A DNA stretch of 64,000 bases from an uncultured Bacteroidales bacterium (GTDB lineage: Bacteria; Bacteroidota; Bacteroidia; Bacteroidales; UBA932): contig CAMVKH010000003.1 of NCBI GenBank assembly GCA_947168065.1, positions 124,001 to 188,000 of the forward strand. Reading direction: 5' to 3'. The notes below the pieces were generated by a model. It was not told where the DNA came from. It made no database searches and saw only the letters and a program-made list of their open reading frames with translations. A program made the position numbers and the translations under genes. This document shows, piece after piece, positions 32,201 through 40,943 of the stretch. Numbering within the stretch: the stretch's first letter is position 1; every line of letters begins with the position of its first letter.

Positions 32201-35155
32201 ATGCGCAGACTGTTTGCCATATTTCTCGGATTGTTCCTGCTCGGCGTCCTCCCTGCGGAGGCCCAGTACTACATGACCGGCAGTGCGCCGGCCTCCACGC
32301 GCTGGAACAAGCTCTGCGGCGACCATTTCGATATCGTCTTCCCCGACGGACTCGACTCGCTCGCCCGGGAATACCTGTATTCCTTCGAAAAGACCCGCAC
32401 CGCCACCCTTACCGGCCTGCACATCGATACGCCCCACATGCCGATCGTCCTGCAGCCTTACGACCTGTACAGCAACGGCATGGTAGTCTGGGCACCCAAG
32501 CGTCTCGAACTCTACACCACGCCGCCCGGCGATCCGCTCTACGCCCTCAACTGGGAGATGCAGCTGGCCGTGCACGAAGGCCGTCATATCGGCCAGATGG
32601 CGCACTATACCAAGGGTTTCTATCACTTCCTGAACATCCTGGCCGGTGAGCAGGGCAGCGCCGTGGGCATCGGTCTCTATCCTACACAAACCCTGATGGA
32701 GGGGGATGCCGTGCAGAACGAAACCGACATGACGCCTTCCGGCCGCGGCCGCGACCCGGAATTCGTGAAGTTCTTCCGGGCAGCCTTCCTGGCCGGGGAT
32801 TTCCGTGTCTATGATGCCTGGCGCTATGGCTCGTTCCGCAAGTACTCGCCCGGCAAGTATCCGTTCGGCTATTTGATTTCCAGCACGTTCCGCGATAATT
32901 CCGGCAATTATTTCGCCGCCGGCGACATCATGGAGACCCAGGTGAAGGAGTTCTGGCGCATCTTCAGCGTGTCGCACCGGGCCTATCGCCACGCCACCGG
33001 CATGACGGTCCGCAAGAACTGGCGCGCTGCCATCGCCCGCAACACCGAACTGTGGGAGTGGGAATACAAGCTCCGCGCTCCCTATACGCCGTACACCCCG
33101 CTGCTCAGGCGACGCGACGCCGTCTATACCGAAATCTCCAATCCGATCCCTCTGGGTGACAAGACTTTCGCCACGATGACCGGGATGCAGTTCGAGCGGC
33201 GCATCATCAGCATCGACTCGCTCGGAAACCGGCGCTTCCGCCGGCCGCTTTCCAATACGACGAGTACCCTGGTGCCCGACAGCGACCACTCCTTTATCTT
33301 CTCCGAAGTCGTGCCCGACCCGCGCTGGGAGCATCGCAGCTGGTCGGTCATCCGCCGTTACGACGCCGATGCGAACCGCTTCGAAACCCTTACGCGCCAT
33401 ACGCGCTACCTGAATCCTGTTCCTACGGCTGACGGTGCCGCGATCCTGGCTGCCGAATACAAGACCGAAGGCGGATCGAACATCGTGAAGCTCGACCGTA
33501 ACGGGCAGCTGCTCAGCAGCATCGCCGCGCCGGAGAAAGGGCAGGTCACAGGCATCGCCCAGCTCAGGGAAGATCTCTACGCCTCCGTCGTCACGACCGA
33601 GGGAATGGGCCTGTTCCGCTATGACGGAACCTGGCACCGCGTCGTCGCGCCGCAATCGCGGATGATCCGCGACCTGCGCGCCGCGGGCGACAGCCTCCTC
33701 TATTTCGTGTCCGACCTCGACGGCCTGAGCAATGTCTATACCTATGAACCTCAGGAAGACAGGCTCTTGCGCCGCACTTCCGCACGCTTCAGCGCCGAAC
33801 ATCCGCTCCTGACCGGCAACGGAACGCTCCTATACGGCGAGTACGACCACCACGGCTACCAGCCTGTAGCCGTTCCGCTGGATTCGCTGCAGCGCAACGT
33901 CCATTCCTTCGACGATCCGTATGTCAACGAAGTGGCGGAGCGCAATGCCGAACAGGCATCCACCTATGTCACGCCGCTCACGCCGCAGGAGGATTCCCTG
34001 TTGCGCCGGCACATCGACAGCCTGGAGTCCCGCCGCTACAGCAAGATCGCACACGGGATCCACATCCACTCCTGGGCCCCTTTCTATGCCAACGTGAACC
34101 GCTTGATGAACGACATAGAAGGGTTTGACCTGAACCACTTCAGCAACTGGTACCAGTACGTAGCGCCCGGCGCCACGCTGGTCGCACAAAACACGCTGGG
34201 CACGCTGGCCGGCACGGCAGGCTATTCCTATCACGACCATCACCACGCCGGGCATCTGTACGCGCACTATGCCGGACTGTATCCGGTCTTCCAGGTGGCC
34301 GTCGATTTCAATGAGCGCAACCGGACCCGCTCCACCATGTACCATTCCACGCATGGCGGCTCCGGTTTCCGCCTCGATACGCTCGACAAGCCTGCGGTGG
34401 TCGTCAATTCGCAAATGTCGATTCCCTTGAATTTCTCGCGCGGCGGATGGGTGACCCAGCTGATCCCTTCAATCGGCGTTGCCTGGACCAACGACGCGTA
34501 TTCCTATATGGAACCCAGGTTTCACGAAACGACAAGCGGGGAAAGTACGTTGTTGCTGACCGGCTCGCTCCGTTTCTCCACCAAGATGACCCGGCCTGCC
34601 GCCCGCCTGACGCCCCGCCTGGGCTTCGGTTTCCAGCTCGACGGCATGACCCGCCTCGGTCCGGCCTACAACCAGGTCTTCGGCCTGAATGCCTGGACCT
34701 ATCTGCCCGGCATGGGCAAGGAAGACGGCTTCAAACTCAGCTACAGCTACCAGTATCAGCCGGACAACGGGGTGCTTTATTCCCCTTCCTTCAATCTGGT
34801 GCGCCGCCCCTACGGTTATAAGGACGAGATACTGATGAACTACCATCGGGTGATGCTCCAGTATGCCCTGCCCATCTATGCAGGCGACCTGAGCGGCGGC
34901 TTCTTCTTCTATCTGAAACGCATCCAGCTGGTTCCCTTCGTGGACTACGCTTTCGACAAACAACATCCCGAGATGAAGGACGGCGCCATCGCGCACCTGG
35001 GTCCCAAGAACTACCTGTCTTACGGTACGACCCTGATAATCACCACGCGCCTGTTCCGTATCGGAAGAGACTTCGACCTCGGTGTCCAGTACGCCCATCC
35101 GCACCGCTCGGGCGAGATCGGCACATTCCGCTTCGTCTTGACCAACGGCCTGTAA
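32201..35155 (+). CDS. Large exported protein: HExxH peptidase-like domain, propeller and outer-membrane barrel
   Basis: A 984-residue exported protein (signal peptide 1-22, cleavage after AEAQ). The first 300 residues resemble gluzincin/peptidase-MA proteins: HEGRH at residues 125-129 fits the zinc motif HExxH, and Glu167 in LMEGDAV is a plausible third ligand. Residues about 310-570 have TolB-like propeller strands (TADGAAILAAEYKTEGGSNI, SDLDGLSNVYTYEPQ). Residues about 640-984 are barrel-like, with alternating aromatic strands and TFRFVLTNGL at the end. It is therefore probably an outer-membrane protein with a periplasmic or surface protease-like head. Activity is not proven. The ATG 32201 starts the signal peptide; pnuC follows after 3 bp. 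Confidence 0.8.
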   Translation: MRRLFAIFLGLFLLGVLPAEAQYYMTGSAPASTRWNKLCGDHFDIVFPDGLDSLAREYLYSFEKTRTATLTGLHIDTPHMPIVLQPYDLYSNGMVVWAPKRLELYTTPPGDPLYALNWEMQLAVHEGRHIGQMAHYTKGFYHFLNILAGEQGSAVGIGLYPTQTLMEGDAVQNETDMTPSGRGRDPEFVKFFRAAFLAGDFRVYDAWRYGSFRKYSPGKYPFGYLISSTFRDNSGNYFAAGDIMETQVKEFWRIFSVSHRAYRHATGMTVRKNWRAAIARNTELWEWEYKLRAPYTPYTPLLRRRDAVYTEISNPIPLGDKTFATMTGMQFERRIISIDSLGNRRFRRPLSNTTSTLVPDSDHSFIFSEVVPDPRWEHRSWSVIRRYDADANRFETLTRHTRYLNPVPTADGAAILAAEYKTEGGSNIVKLDRNGQLLSSIAAPEKGQVTGIAQLREDLYASVVTTEGMGLFRYDGTWHRVVAPQSRMIRDLRAAGDSLLYFVSDLDGLSNVYTYEPQEDRLLRRTSARFSAEHPLLTGNGTLLYGEYDHHGYQPVAVPLDSLQRNVHSFDDPYVNEVAERNAEQASTYVTPLTPQEDSLLRRHIDSLESRRYSKIAHGIHIHSWAPFYANVNRLMNDIEGFDLNHFSNWYQYVAPGATLVAQNTLGTLAGTAGYSYHDHHHAGHLYAHYAGLYPVFQVAVDFNERNRTRSTMYHSTHGGSGFRLDTLDKPAVVVNSQMSIPLNFSRGGWVTQLIPSIGVAWTNDAYSYMEPRFHETTSGESTLLLTGSLRFSTKMTRPAARLTPRLGFGFQLDGMTRLGPAYNQVFGLNAWTYLPGMGKEDGFKLSYSYQYQPDNGVLYSPSFNLVRRPYGYKDEILMNYHRVMLQYALPIYAGDLSGGFFFYLKRIQLVPFVDYAFDKQHPEMKDGAIAHLGPKNYLSYGTTLIITTRLFRIGRDFDLGVQYAHPHRSGEIGTFRFVLTNGL

Positions 35156-35158
35156 AGA

Positions 35159-35857
35159 ATGAATAACGCGCTTAAACTCAACGCTTTCGATTATTTCCTA
35201 ATTCTGGGTACCACGGCCGTCAGCATCGCTTCGTCGCTGCTGGGCGAGGGCTGGGACACCATCGGTTTCATCGTGGCCGTCACGGGCATCATCAACCTGG
35301 TGCTCTGCGCCAAGGGCAACATCTGGAACTACGCCTTCGGCATTGTGTACAATGCCATCTACGTCTATATCGCCTGGCATTCAAAGCTATACGCCGACTC
35401 TGCCATCTACCTGCTCTACTATCTGCCGATGCAGTTCGTGGGCTGGGCGCAGTGGAAGAAGAACCAGAACCAGGAGAGCGGTGCCGTGAACGCCGTGCAC
35501 CTGACGCGCCGTCAGGCCTTTGCCCTGCTCATCGCCGCCGCCGTCCTGATCCCGCTCTTCGCGTGGATCCTCTCGCGTCCGGCCATCGGCGACTCGCAGC
35601 CCTGGCTCGACGCCGCGACGACCGTCATCTCGATCCTGGCTATGTATATGATGGTCAAGGCCATCGCAGAGCAGTGGTACATCTGGATCGTGCTCGATGC
35701 GGCGCAGGTGATCAAGTGGACAGTCGCAACCATCCGGGGCGAAGAACACGCAGCGCTGATGCTGGTGATGTTCGCCTTCTTCCTGGCCAACGCCATCTAT
35801 GGCCTTATTCAATGGAACGGATTAGCGCGGCCTTCGCAGGACCAACCACGGCCGTAA
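35159..35857 (+). CDS. pnuC: PnuC-type vitamin-precursor transporter
   Basis: A 232-residue inner-membrane protein of the PnuC family, facilitators that take up nicotinamide riboside or related vitamin precursors which are then trapped by phosphorylation. Seven or so hydrophobic helices are visible. Conserved text includes KGNIWNYAFGIVYNAIYVYI near residue 55, YYLPMQFVGWAQWKKN near 85, and the Trp-rich EQWYIWIVLDAAQVIKW region near 170. No kinase gene is adjacent. The gene begins 3 bp after the preceding gene, and its last 53 bp overlap the convergent uvrC. A second family member sits in the suf operon at 54632. Confidence 0.9.
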   Translation: MNNALKLNAFDYFLILGTTAVSIASSLLGEGWDTIGFIVAVTGIINLVLCAKGNIWNYAFGIVYNAIYVYIAWHSKLYADSAIYLLYYLPMQFVGWAQWKKNQNQESGAVNAVHLTRRQAFALLIAAAVLIPLFAWILSRPAIGDSQPWLDAATTVISILAMYMMVKAIAEQWYIWIVLDAAQVIKWTVATIRGEEHAALMLVMFAFFLANAIYGLIQWNGLARPSQDQPRP

Positions 35858-37292
35858 GCTCTTCCAGACTGGCTTCCTTGATTTTCTTCAGGCTCTTGAA
35901 GTGACGGAGCAGTTTCTGCTCGGTGGCTTCGCCGATGCCCGGAAGCGAGCGCAGCGCGCTGACGGTCTGGGCTTTGCTTCGCAGGTTGCGGTGGTGCGTG
36001 ATGCCGAAGCGGTGCGCTTCGTCGCGGATCTGCATCAGCACGCGGAGCGAAGAGGAGTTGCGGTCGAGGAACAGGGGGAGCGGGTCGCCCGGCACGATGA
36101 CTTCTTCCATCCGTTTGGCCAGGCCCACGATAAAGATCCTGTCGGAGATACCGAGTTCCATAAGGGCTTCCAGCGCGAAGCCCAACTGGCCTTTGCCACC
36201 GTCGATCACCACCAGTTGCGGCAATTCCTCTCCTTCGGCCATAAGCCGGGAGTAGCGCCGGTTGACCACTTCCTTCATCGAGGCGTAGTCGTTGGCACCG
36301 ACCACGGTCTTGATGTTGAAATGCCGGTAGTCGCGCTTGCACGGCAGGCCGTCCCGGAACACCACGCAGGAGGCTACGGGGTTCGTACCCTGGATGTTGG
36401 AGTTGTCGAAGCACTCGATGTGGCGCGGAGGGACGCTCATGCCGAGATCTTTCTGGAGCTGCGCCACGACCTTTTCCGCCTTCTCGATGCGGCGGGGCAA
36501 GGTCTTCTCTTTCAAGAGCTTGTAGGTCTCCATGTCGAGAATGCCGTGGCCCACGGACTTCTCGCGCTCATGATGCGCCTCCAGGAGGGCGAGCCGCTCT
36601 TTCCATTCCTGCGCCTCTTCGAAACGCAGGTCCGCCGCCGCTTCCTGCATCTTTGCCCGGCAGGCGTACATCAGCTCACGGGTGCGGCCGCTGAGCAGCT
36701 TGCGGATCTCCTCGATCTGCGCCTGGTATTCCTCCGCGCTGAAGAGGCCTTCGCAAGGACCCGCGCATTTTTCGAGATGGTAGTTCAGGCAGCAGCGCAG
36801 CTTGCCCCCCTCGATCTGCTCGGGGGTGAGCGCGTGGGCGCAGATGCGTAGTTTCCAGAGGCTTCCCATCAGGTCAAGCAGGCGGCGCGCATGGTGGACG
36901 GAGGCATAGGGGCCGAAGTAGAGCGAGCCGTCCTGTACGTAGCGGCGCGTGAGCATCACGCGGGGAAAGGGTTCGTTGCGGATGCAGATCCAGGGATAGG
37001 TCTTGTCGTCCTTGAGCAGGATGTTGTAATGGGGTTGGAGCTGCTTGATGAGGTTGTTTTCGAGCAGGAGGGCGTCTTCTTCGGTCTCGACCACGGTATA
37101 GGTCAGGTCGGCGATGTGCTCGACGAGCGCGCGGGTCTTGCGGTCAAGCTGCTCCGGCGGGCGGAAATACTGCGAAACGCGCCGTTTCAGGTCCTTGGCC
37201 TTGCCCACGTAGATGATCTTTCCGGATGCGTCGAGGTAGCGGTAGACGCCCGGGTCGTGCGGAAGATATTCTATTTTCTCTCTGACATTCAT
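35805..37292 (-). CDS. uvrC: UvrABC excinuclease subunit C with an internal deletion
   Basis: UvrC makes the two incisions flanking DNA lesions in nucleotide excision repair. The 495-residue protein has the GIY-YIG nuclease (PGVYRYLDASGKIIYVGKA, about residues 14-32), the Cys-rich CCLNYHLEKCAGPC, the UVR helices (about 200-240), the RNase H-like nuclease (HIECFDNSNIQG, GANDYASM, VVIDGGKGQL, IRDEAHRFGITHHR) and the terminal HhH pair (LRSLPGIGEATEQKLL). Bacteroidales UvrC is normally about 600 residues. Roughly 105-110 residues between the UVR helices and the RNase H-like domain are absent without any frameshift. It overlaps the 3' end of pnuC by 53 bp on the opposite strand. Confidence 0.93.
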   Translation of the reverse strand: MNVREKIEYLPHDPGVYRYLDASGKIIYVGKAKDLKRRVSQYFRPPEQLDRKTRALVEHIADLTYTVVETEEDALLLENNLIKQLQPHYNILLKDDKTYPWICIRNEPFPRVMLTRRYVQDGSLYFGPYASVHHARRLLDLMGSLWKLRICAHALTPEQIEGGKLRCCLNYHLEKCAGPCEGLFSAEEYQAQIEEIRKLLSGRTRELMYACRAKMQEAAADLRFEEAQEWKERLALLEAHHEREKSVGHGILDMETYKLLKEKTLPRRIEKAEKVVAQLQKDLGMSVPPRHIECFDNSNIQGTNPVASCVVFRDGLPCKRDYRHFNIKTVVGANDYASMKEVVNRRYSRLMAEGEELPQLVVIDGGKGQLGFALEALMELGISDRIFIVGLAKRMEEVIVPGDPLPLFLDRNSSSLRVLMQIRDEAHRFGITHHRNLRSKAQTVSALRSLPGIGEATEQKLLRHFKSLKKIKEASLEELTAVVGPAKAALIRSIE

Positions 37293-37302
37293 CGAAAAAT
37301 AC

Positions 37303-37310
37303 TATCTTTG
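37303..37310 (+). promoter_or_regulatory. -7 box (TATCTTTG) for the acyltransferase gene
   Basis: Exact match 22 nt before the ATG at 37333, in the 40-bp gap divergent to uvrC. Confidence 0.6.
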
Positions 37311-37332
37311 CTTTTTGATGTAAGCGCCTTCC

Positions 37333-39177
37333 ATGAAGAAGATCAAGACAAAGATAATCAATAAATCCGACATCATGAAAGTGATCCACATGCGTGGACC
37401 CGTGGGCTGGCTGTTGGCGACGCTGGCCATGGCGCTGTTCGGATTCAACAAGGTCAACAAGGCCAACGACCGCTGCAAGCAGTACAAAGGCGCGGACTTC
37501 TCGGCCCACATCCTGAAGGATGCCGGCATCAAAATCGACCTGAAGCCCAACCAGTTCAACTATATTCCCCAGGACGGACCGTTCATCACCATTTCGAACC
37601 ACCCCATCGGCTCGGCCGACGGGATGATACTCAACGCCGTCATCGGGACGATGCGTACGGACTTCAAGATCCTGGCCAACTTCCTGCTGACGATGATCCC
37701 TTCGCTGAAGGACTCGTTCTTCGCTGTCAATCCCTTCTCCGACGAGGTTTCGGCGCGTAGCAGCCTGACAGGCATCCGCATGGCTAAGGAGCACCTGGCC
37801 GCCGGCGGCAGCCTCGGCCTGTTCCCGGCGGGCGAAGTGTCCACGCACCAGCGTCCCAAAAACCGGACTTCGCTCAAGAAGCGCTCCGTGGAAGACGTTC
37901 CCTGGCCCGCGTCGGTCATCAAGCTCATCCGCAACGCCAACGTGCCGGTGATTCCGATCTACTTCGAGGCCCAGAACTCGAAATGGTTCCATTTCGTGGG
38001 ACGCATCCACCCGATCCTCCGCACGCTCAACCTGGCCAACGAGCTGTTCAACAAGAAGGGCAAGACCATCCCCATGCGCATCGGCCGGCCCATCATGCCC
38101 AACGAGCTGGCGGAGTATGCCGACCTGGAAAAGCTGGGCGGCTACCTGCGCAGCCGCGTCTACGCCATGGAGGTGGAGTTCAACAATCCGAACGAAGAGC
38201 TCACCAAACCGCCGGAGCTGGTCACGCCGATCTCCCTTCCGCGCGACAAGAAAGCCGTGGTCAAGGAGTTCGACCGCCTCAAGAACGGGGGCAACATGCT
38301 CTTCGAAGTGGCTTCCTATCAGTGCTACCTGGCGGAGCACGCGGAGATTCCCATTGCGATGATCGAGCTGGGGCGCCGCCGCGAAGAAGCGTTCCGGGCC
38401 ACGGGCGAAGGCAGCAACCAGGCCATCGACGTGGACGACTACGATCCGTACTACAAGCATCTGATCCTGTGGGATGCCAAGCGCAAGCGTATCGCCGGCG
38501 GCTATCGCCTCGGCATCGGTGAGGAAATCTTCGAGAAGCACGGTGGTGTGGAAGGTTTCTACACCAGTTCGCTGTTCTCTTACGACCAGGAGTTCGAATC
38601 CACGCTCCGCCAGACCATCGAGCTGGGACGCTCCTTCGTCAGCCTGGAATACCAGAAGGAGGCCCTTCCGCTCATGCTCCTGCTCAAAGGGTTGATGCAC
38701 AGCTTGATGCGTTATCCCAATGCGGAGTATTTCATCGGGCCGGTGAGTATCAGCAACTCCTATCCCAAGTTCTACCAGAGCCTGATGGTGTACTATCTGG
38801 AGAACAAGCACAGCGCGATGATTCCGGAGCACTATGCGCAGCCGACCACGCCTTTCGAGCCGGACTATCTGAAGCTCAATCCGAAAGACCTGCTCCGGCA
38901 CAAGATGGACAATTTCGAGAAGTTCGACCGTTTCCTGATGCGGCTCTCCGACAACACCTACCGCATGCCTACGCTGGTGAAGAAGTACATGAAGGTCAAC
39001 GCGCGCATCATCAACTTCAACGTCGATCCGCTGTTCAACTACAGCCTCGACGGTCTGATCATCCTCCGGATCAAGGACTACCCCCGCGCCGAGATCCTCT
39101 CGATGTCCAAAGACGTCGCCAACCCCGCCGAACGCGAAGCCATCCTCAACCGTTTCGGTTATTCCCTGAAAGACTAA
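37333..39177 (+). CDS. Bifunctional acyltransferase: PlsC-like plus OlsB/GNAT-like (OlsF type)
   Basis: A 614-residue fusion. The N-terminal half (about 60-280) is a PlsC/LPLAT acyltransferase with the HX4D-type motif ISNHPIGSADG and a later LFPAGEVST. The C-terminal half (about 300-590) resembles the OlsB/hemolysin GNAT N-acyltransferases (AKRKRIAGGYRLGIGEEI, GVEGFYTSSLF, TIELGRSFVSLEYQ). Fusions of this order match OlsF, which makes ornithine lipid in Serratia and Flavobacterium; Bacteroides makes glycine lipids with separate genes. Predicted role: two-step N- then O-acylation of an amino acid to an aminolipid. ATG 37375 is a possible later start. It is monocistronic; a family-A repeat follows. 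Confidence 0.85.
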   Translation: MKKIKTKIINKSDIMKVIHMRGPVGWLLATLAMALFGFNKVNKANDRCKQYKGADFSAHILKDAGIKIDLKPNQFNYIPQDGPFITISNHPIGSADGMILNAVIGTMRTDFKILANFLLTMIPSLKDSFFAVNPFSDEVSARSSLTGIRMAKEHLAAGGSLGLFPAGEVSTHQRPKNRTSLKKRSVEDVPWPASVIKLIRNANVPVIPIYFEAQNSKWFHFVGRIHPILRTLNLANELFNKKGKTIPMRIGRPIMPNELAEYADLEKLGGYLRSRVYAMEVEFNNPNEELTKPPELVTPISLPRDKKAVVKEFDRLKNGGNMLFEVASYQCYLAEHAEIPIAMIELGRRREEAFRATGEGSNQAIDVDDYDPYYKHLILWDAKRKRIAGGYRLGIGEEIFEKHGGVEGFYTSSLFSYDQEFESTLRQTIELGRSFVSLEYQKEALPLMLLLKGLMHSLMRYPNAEYFIGPVSISNSYPKFYQSLMVYYLENKHSAMIPEHYAQPTTPFEPDYLKLNPKDLLRHKMDNFEKFDRFLMRLSDNTYRMPTLVKKYMKVNARIINFNVDPLFNYSLDGLIILRIKDYPRAEILSMSKDVANPAEREAILNRFGYSLKD

Positions 39178-39215
39178 GTTTTTGCTGACGTGTTTGTCAG
39201 AAAAAGCAAAGGTTG

Positions 39216-39333
39216 TTTGGACGCGAAAACAATGTGAGAGATATCAGATTGTCGTCGCGTCCGGTTTTTCGCCAAAAAGGGCCCAAATCGCTCCACGACG
39301 ACAACGTAGTCCCCTTCACGATGTCGTCGCGGC
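39216..39333 (-). repeat. 118-bp two-hairpin repeat (family A), copy 2
   Basis: The inverse complement aligns with 30478-30595 over its full 118 bp, about 90% identical by hand count and without gaps. Here the first stem pairs better than in copy 1, and GGACGCG/CGCGTCC pairs perfectly in the second. It lies between convergent genes. Confidence 0.9.
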
Positions 39334-39365
39334 GAAAGTTTGTTTTGCGGCCGCAAAAGCAAAAG

Positions 39366-40577
39366 CTATTTCGTAATCCGGCGGGTCAGCAGGGAGATCA
39401 GCCAGCCGATGAAGGCGACGCCGACGACGACCAGTACGATGTCGAGCGGCTGGACGACGACCGGATAGGCGTCCACTACGAAATTGCCCGGCATCTTCAC
39501 GAAGCCGTAATGTTGCTGCAACAGACAGACCAGTAGGCCGATACCTACACCGACCGCAATGCCCAGCAAAGAAATCATCCAGCCTTCCCGAACGAAGATC
39601 CTGCCGACCAGGGCATCATCGGCGCCCATGGCCTGCAGGGTGGCGATGTCGTCGCGCTTCTCGATGATGAGCATCGACAGCGAGCCATAGATGTTGAACG
39701 AGATGATCAGCATCACGAAGAGCAGGATCAGGTAAATGGCGACCTTTTCGTAGATCAGCAGTTTGTAGAGCGTGGTATTCTGCTGCTGGCGGTCGCGGAC
39801 CAGGAAAGCGTCGCCCAGCGAGGCTTTCAACTGTGAGAGCACTTCGCGCGAAGCCATCCCCTTGCGGTCTAAGCCCTGCGGGGTGAGGTAGATTTCAACG
39901 GCGGATACTTCATCTTGATATTCAAGCAGTTCCCGCAAGGCGGGCAGCGGCATGAACAGATACTTCTGATCGAAATTCTGCTCGAGCGACACGATGCCTG
40001 CCGGATGCAGTTTTTCCTGCCGCAGCGAGGCGAGGGGATTGAGCAGGTCGACCTGCCGGGTGCGGCTGGGGAACCAGGCGGTCAGCGGCTGTAGGAACGT
40101 GGTGCGGACGCCCAGTTCCATGGCTACGAGGCGGCCGAGCACAACCTGGTTCAAGTCGCCGAAGGTCAGCGAAAAATCGCCTTCGACCAGGTGGTCGCGC
40201 AGGGCGGTGACCTGCTCGTAGAGCGAGTCCACGCCGCGGGCCACCACGACCTTGTTGCGGTCGCCGTACTGCACGAAAACGCTCTCTTCCAGCACGCCGC
40301 AGACGGCCTTTACGCGCGGGTCCTCCCGGAACGCATCGAAGCGCTCGTCGGGTACGAACACCTTGCCGCGGACCGGCGTCACCAGCACGTCGGCCGTGGC
40401 GGCGTCGTTCAGGTCGCGGACCACGCCGTCGAAGCCGTTGTACACCGACAGGATAATCACCAGCGCAGCGCAACCGATGGCAATGCCGGCCGCCGAGATG
40501 ATCGAGATGATGTTGATCACATTGTGCGACTTCTTGGCAAAGAGGTAGCGCCGCGCTATGAACCGGGAGAGTTTCAT
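39366..40577 (-). CDS. LolC/LolE-type ABC transporter permease
   Basis: A 403-residue FtsX-fold permease of the lipoprotein-releasing (LolCDE-like) family. It begins with the hallmark ARRYLFAKKSHNVINIISIIS (about residues 8-28), then a transmembrane helix and a periplasmic domain (about 45-250). Three C-terminal helices follow (about 275-395), the first preceded by TTLYKLLIYEKVAIYL, with an AxGA-type coupling loop (IATLQAMGADDALVGRIF). It would extract outer-membrane-bound lipoproteins with an ATPase that is not in this window. It starts 13 bp after rbfA, so it probably belongs to a tyrS-rbfA transcript. Confidence 0.9.
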   Translation of the reverse strand: MKLSRFIARRYLFAKKSHNVINIISIISAAGIAIGCAALVIILSVYNGFDGVVRDLNDAATADVLVTPVRGKVFVPDERFDAFREDPRVKAVCGVLEESVFVQYGDRNKVVVARGVDSLYEQVTALRDHLVEGDFSLTFGDLNQVVLGRLVAMELGVRTTFLQPLTAWFPSRTRQVDLLNPLASLRQEKLHPAGIVSLEQNFDQKYLFMPLPALRELLEYQDEVSAVEIYLTPQGLDRKGMASREVLSQLKASLGDAFLVRDRQQQNTTLYKLLIYEKVAIYLILLFVMLIISFNIYGSLSMLIIEKRDDIATLQAMGADDALVGRIFVREGWMISLLGIAVGVGIGLLVCLLQQHYGFVKMPGNFVVDAYPVVVQPLDIVLVVVGVAFIGWLISLLTRRITK

Positions 40578-40590
40578 CGCCGGTCGGGAG

Positions 40591-40935
40591 TTATTTCTTC
40601 AGCAGTTCGTCGATATGCTCCACGTAATCAAGCGAGTCGTCGAGATAGAACGACAGTTCCGGCACGATGCGCAGCTGCTTGGCCACCCTGCGGCCCAGCT
40701 CGCCGCGCAGCCGGGAGGTCTCTTCTTCGAGCCGCTGCATCACCGCTTCGGCTTTCGTGGAAGGGAAGATGCTGACATAGACCTTGGCTAGGGCCAGGTC
40801 GGGCGTGATTTTCACGCCGCTGACGGTGAGCAGGGCGCCGTCGTAGGCGGCCATGCCGCGGGCGCGGATGATTTCCGCCAGGTCTTTCTGGATCTGCCGC
40901 GCCACTTTCTGCTGTCTTGTGGTCTCGCTTTCCAT
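40591..40935 (-). CDS. rbfA: 30S ribosome-binding factor RbfA
   Basis: RbfA is a cold-shock KH-fold factor that helps mature the 5' end of 16S rRNA on the 30S subunit. The 114-residue protein shows the typical TTRQQKVARQIQKDLAEII start, LLTVSGVKITPDLALAKVYV in the middle and LRIVPELSFYLDDSLDYVEH near the end. The ATG at 40935 is chosen because it gives the canonical N-terminus 8 bp after the tyrS stop; upstream extension would run through tyrS in another frame. It lies between tyrS and the permease. Confidence 0.95.
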   Translation of the reverse strand: MESETTRQQKVARQIQKDLAEIIRARGMAAYDGALLTVSGVKITPDLALAKVYVSIFPSTKAEAVMQRLEEETSRLRGELGRRVAKQLRIVPELSFYLDDSLDYVEHIDELLKK

Positions 40936-40943
40936 AGCCTGGT

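Noticed and set aside
35805-37292. Frameshift as the cause of the short UvrC
   Set aside because: The frame is continuous and all motifs on both sides of the gap are in the same frame; the missing part is not found in other frames nearby.
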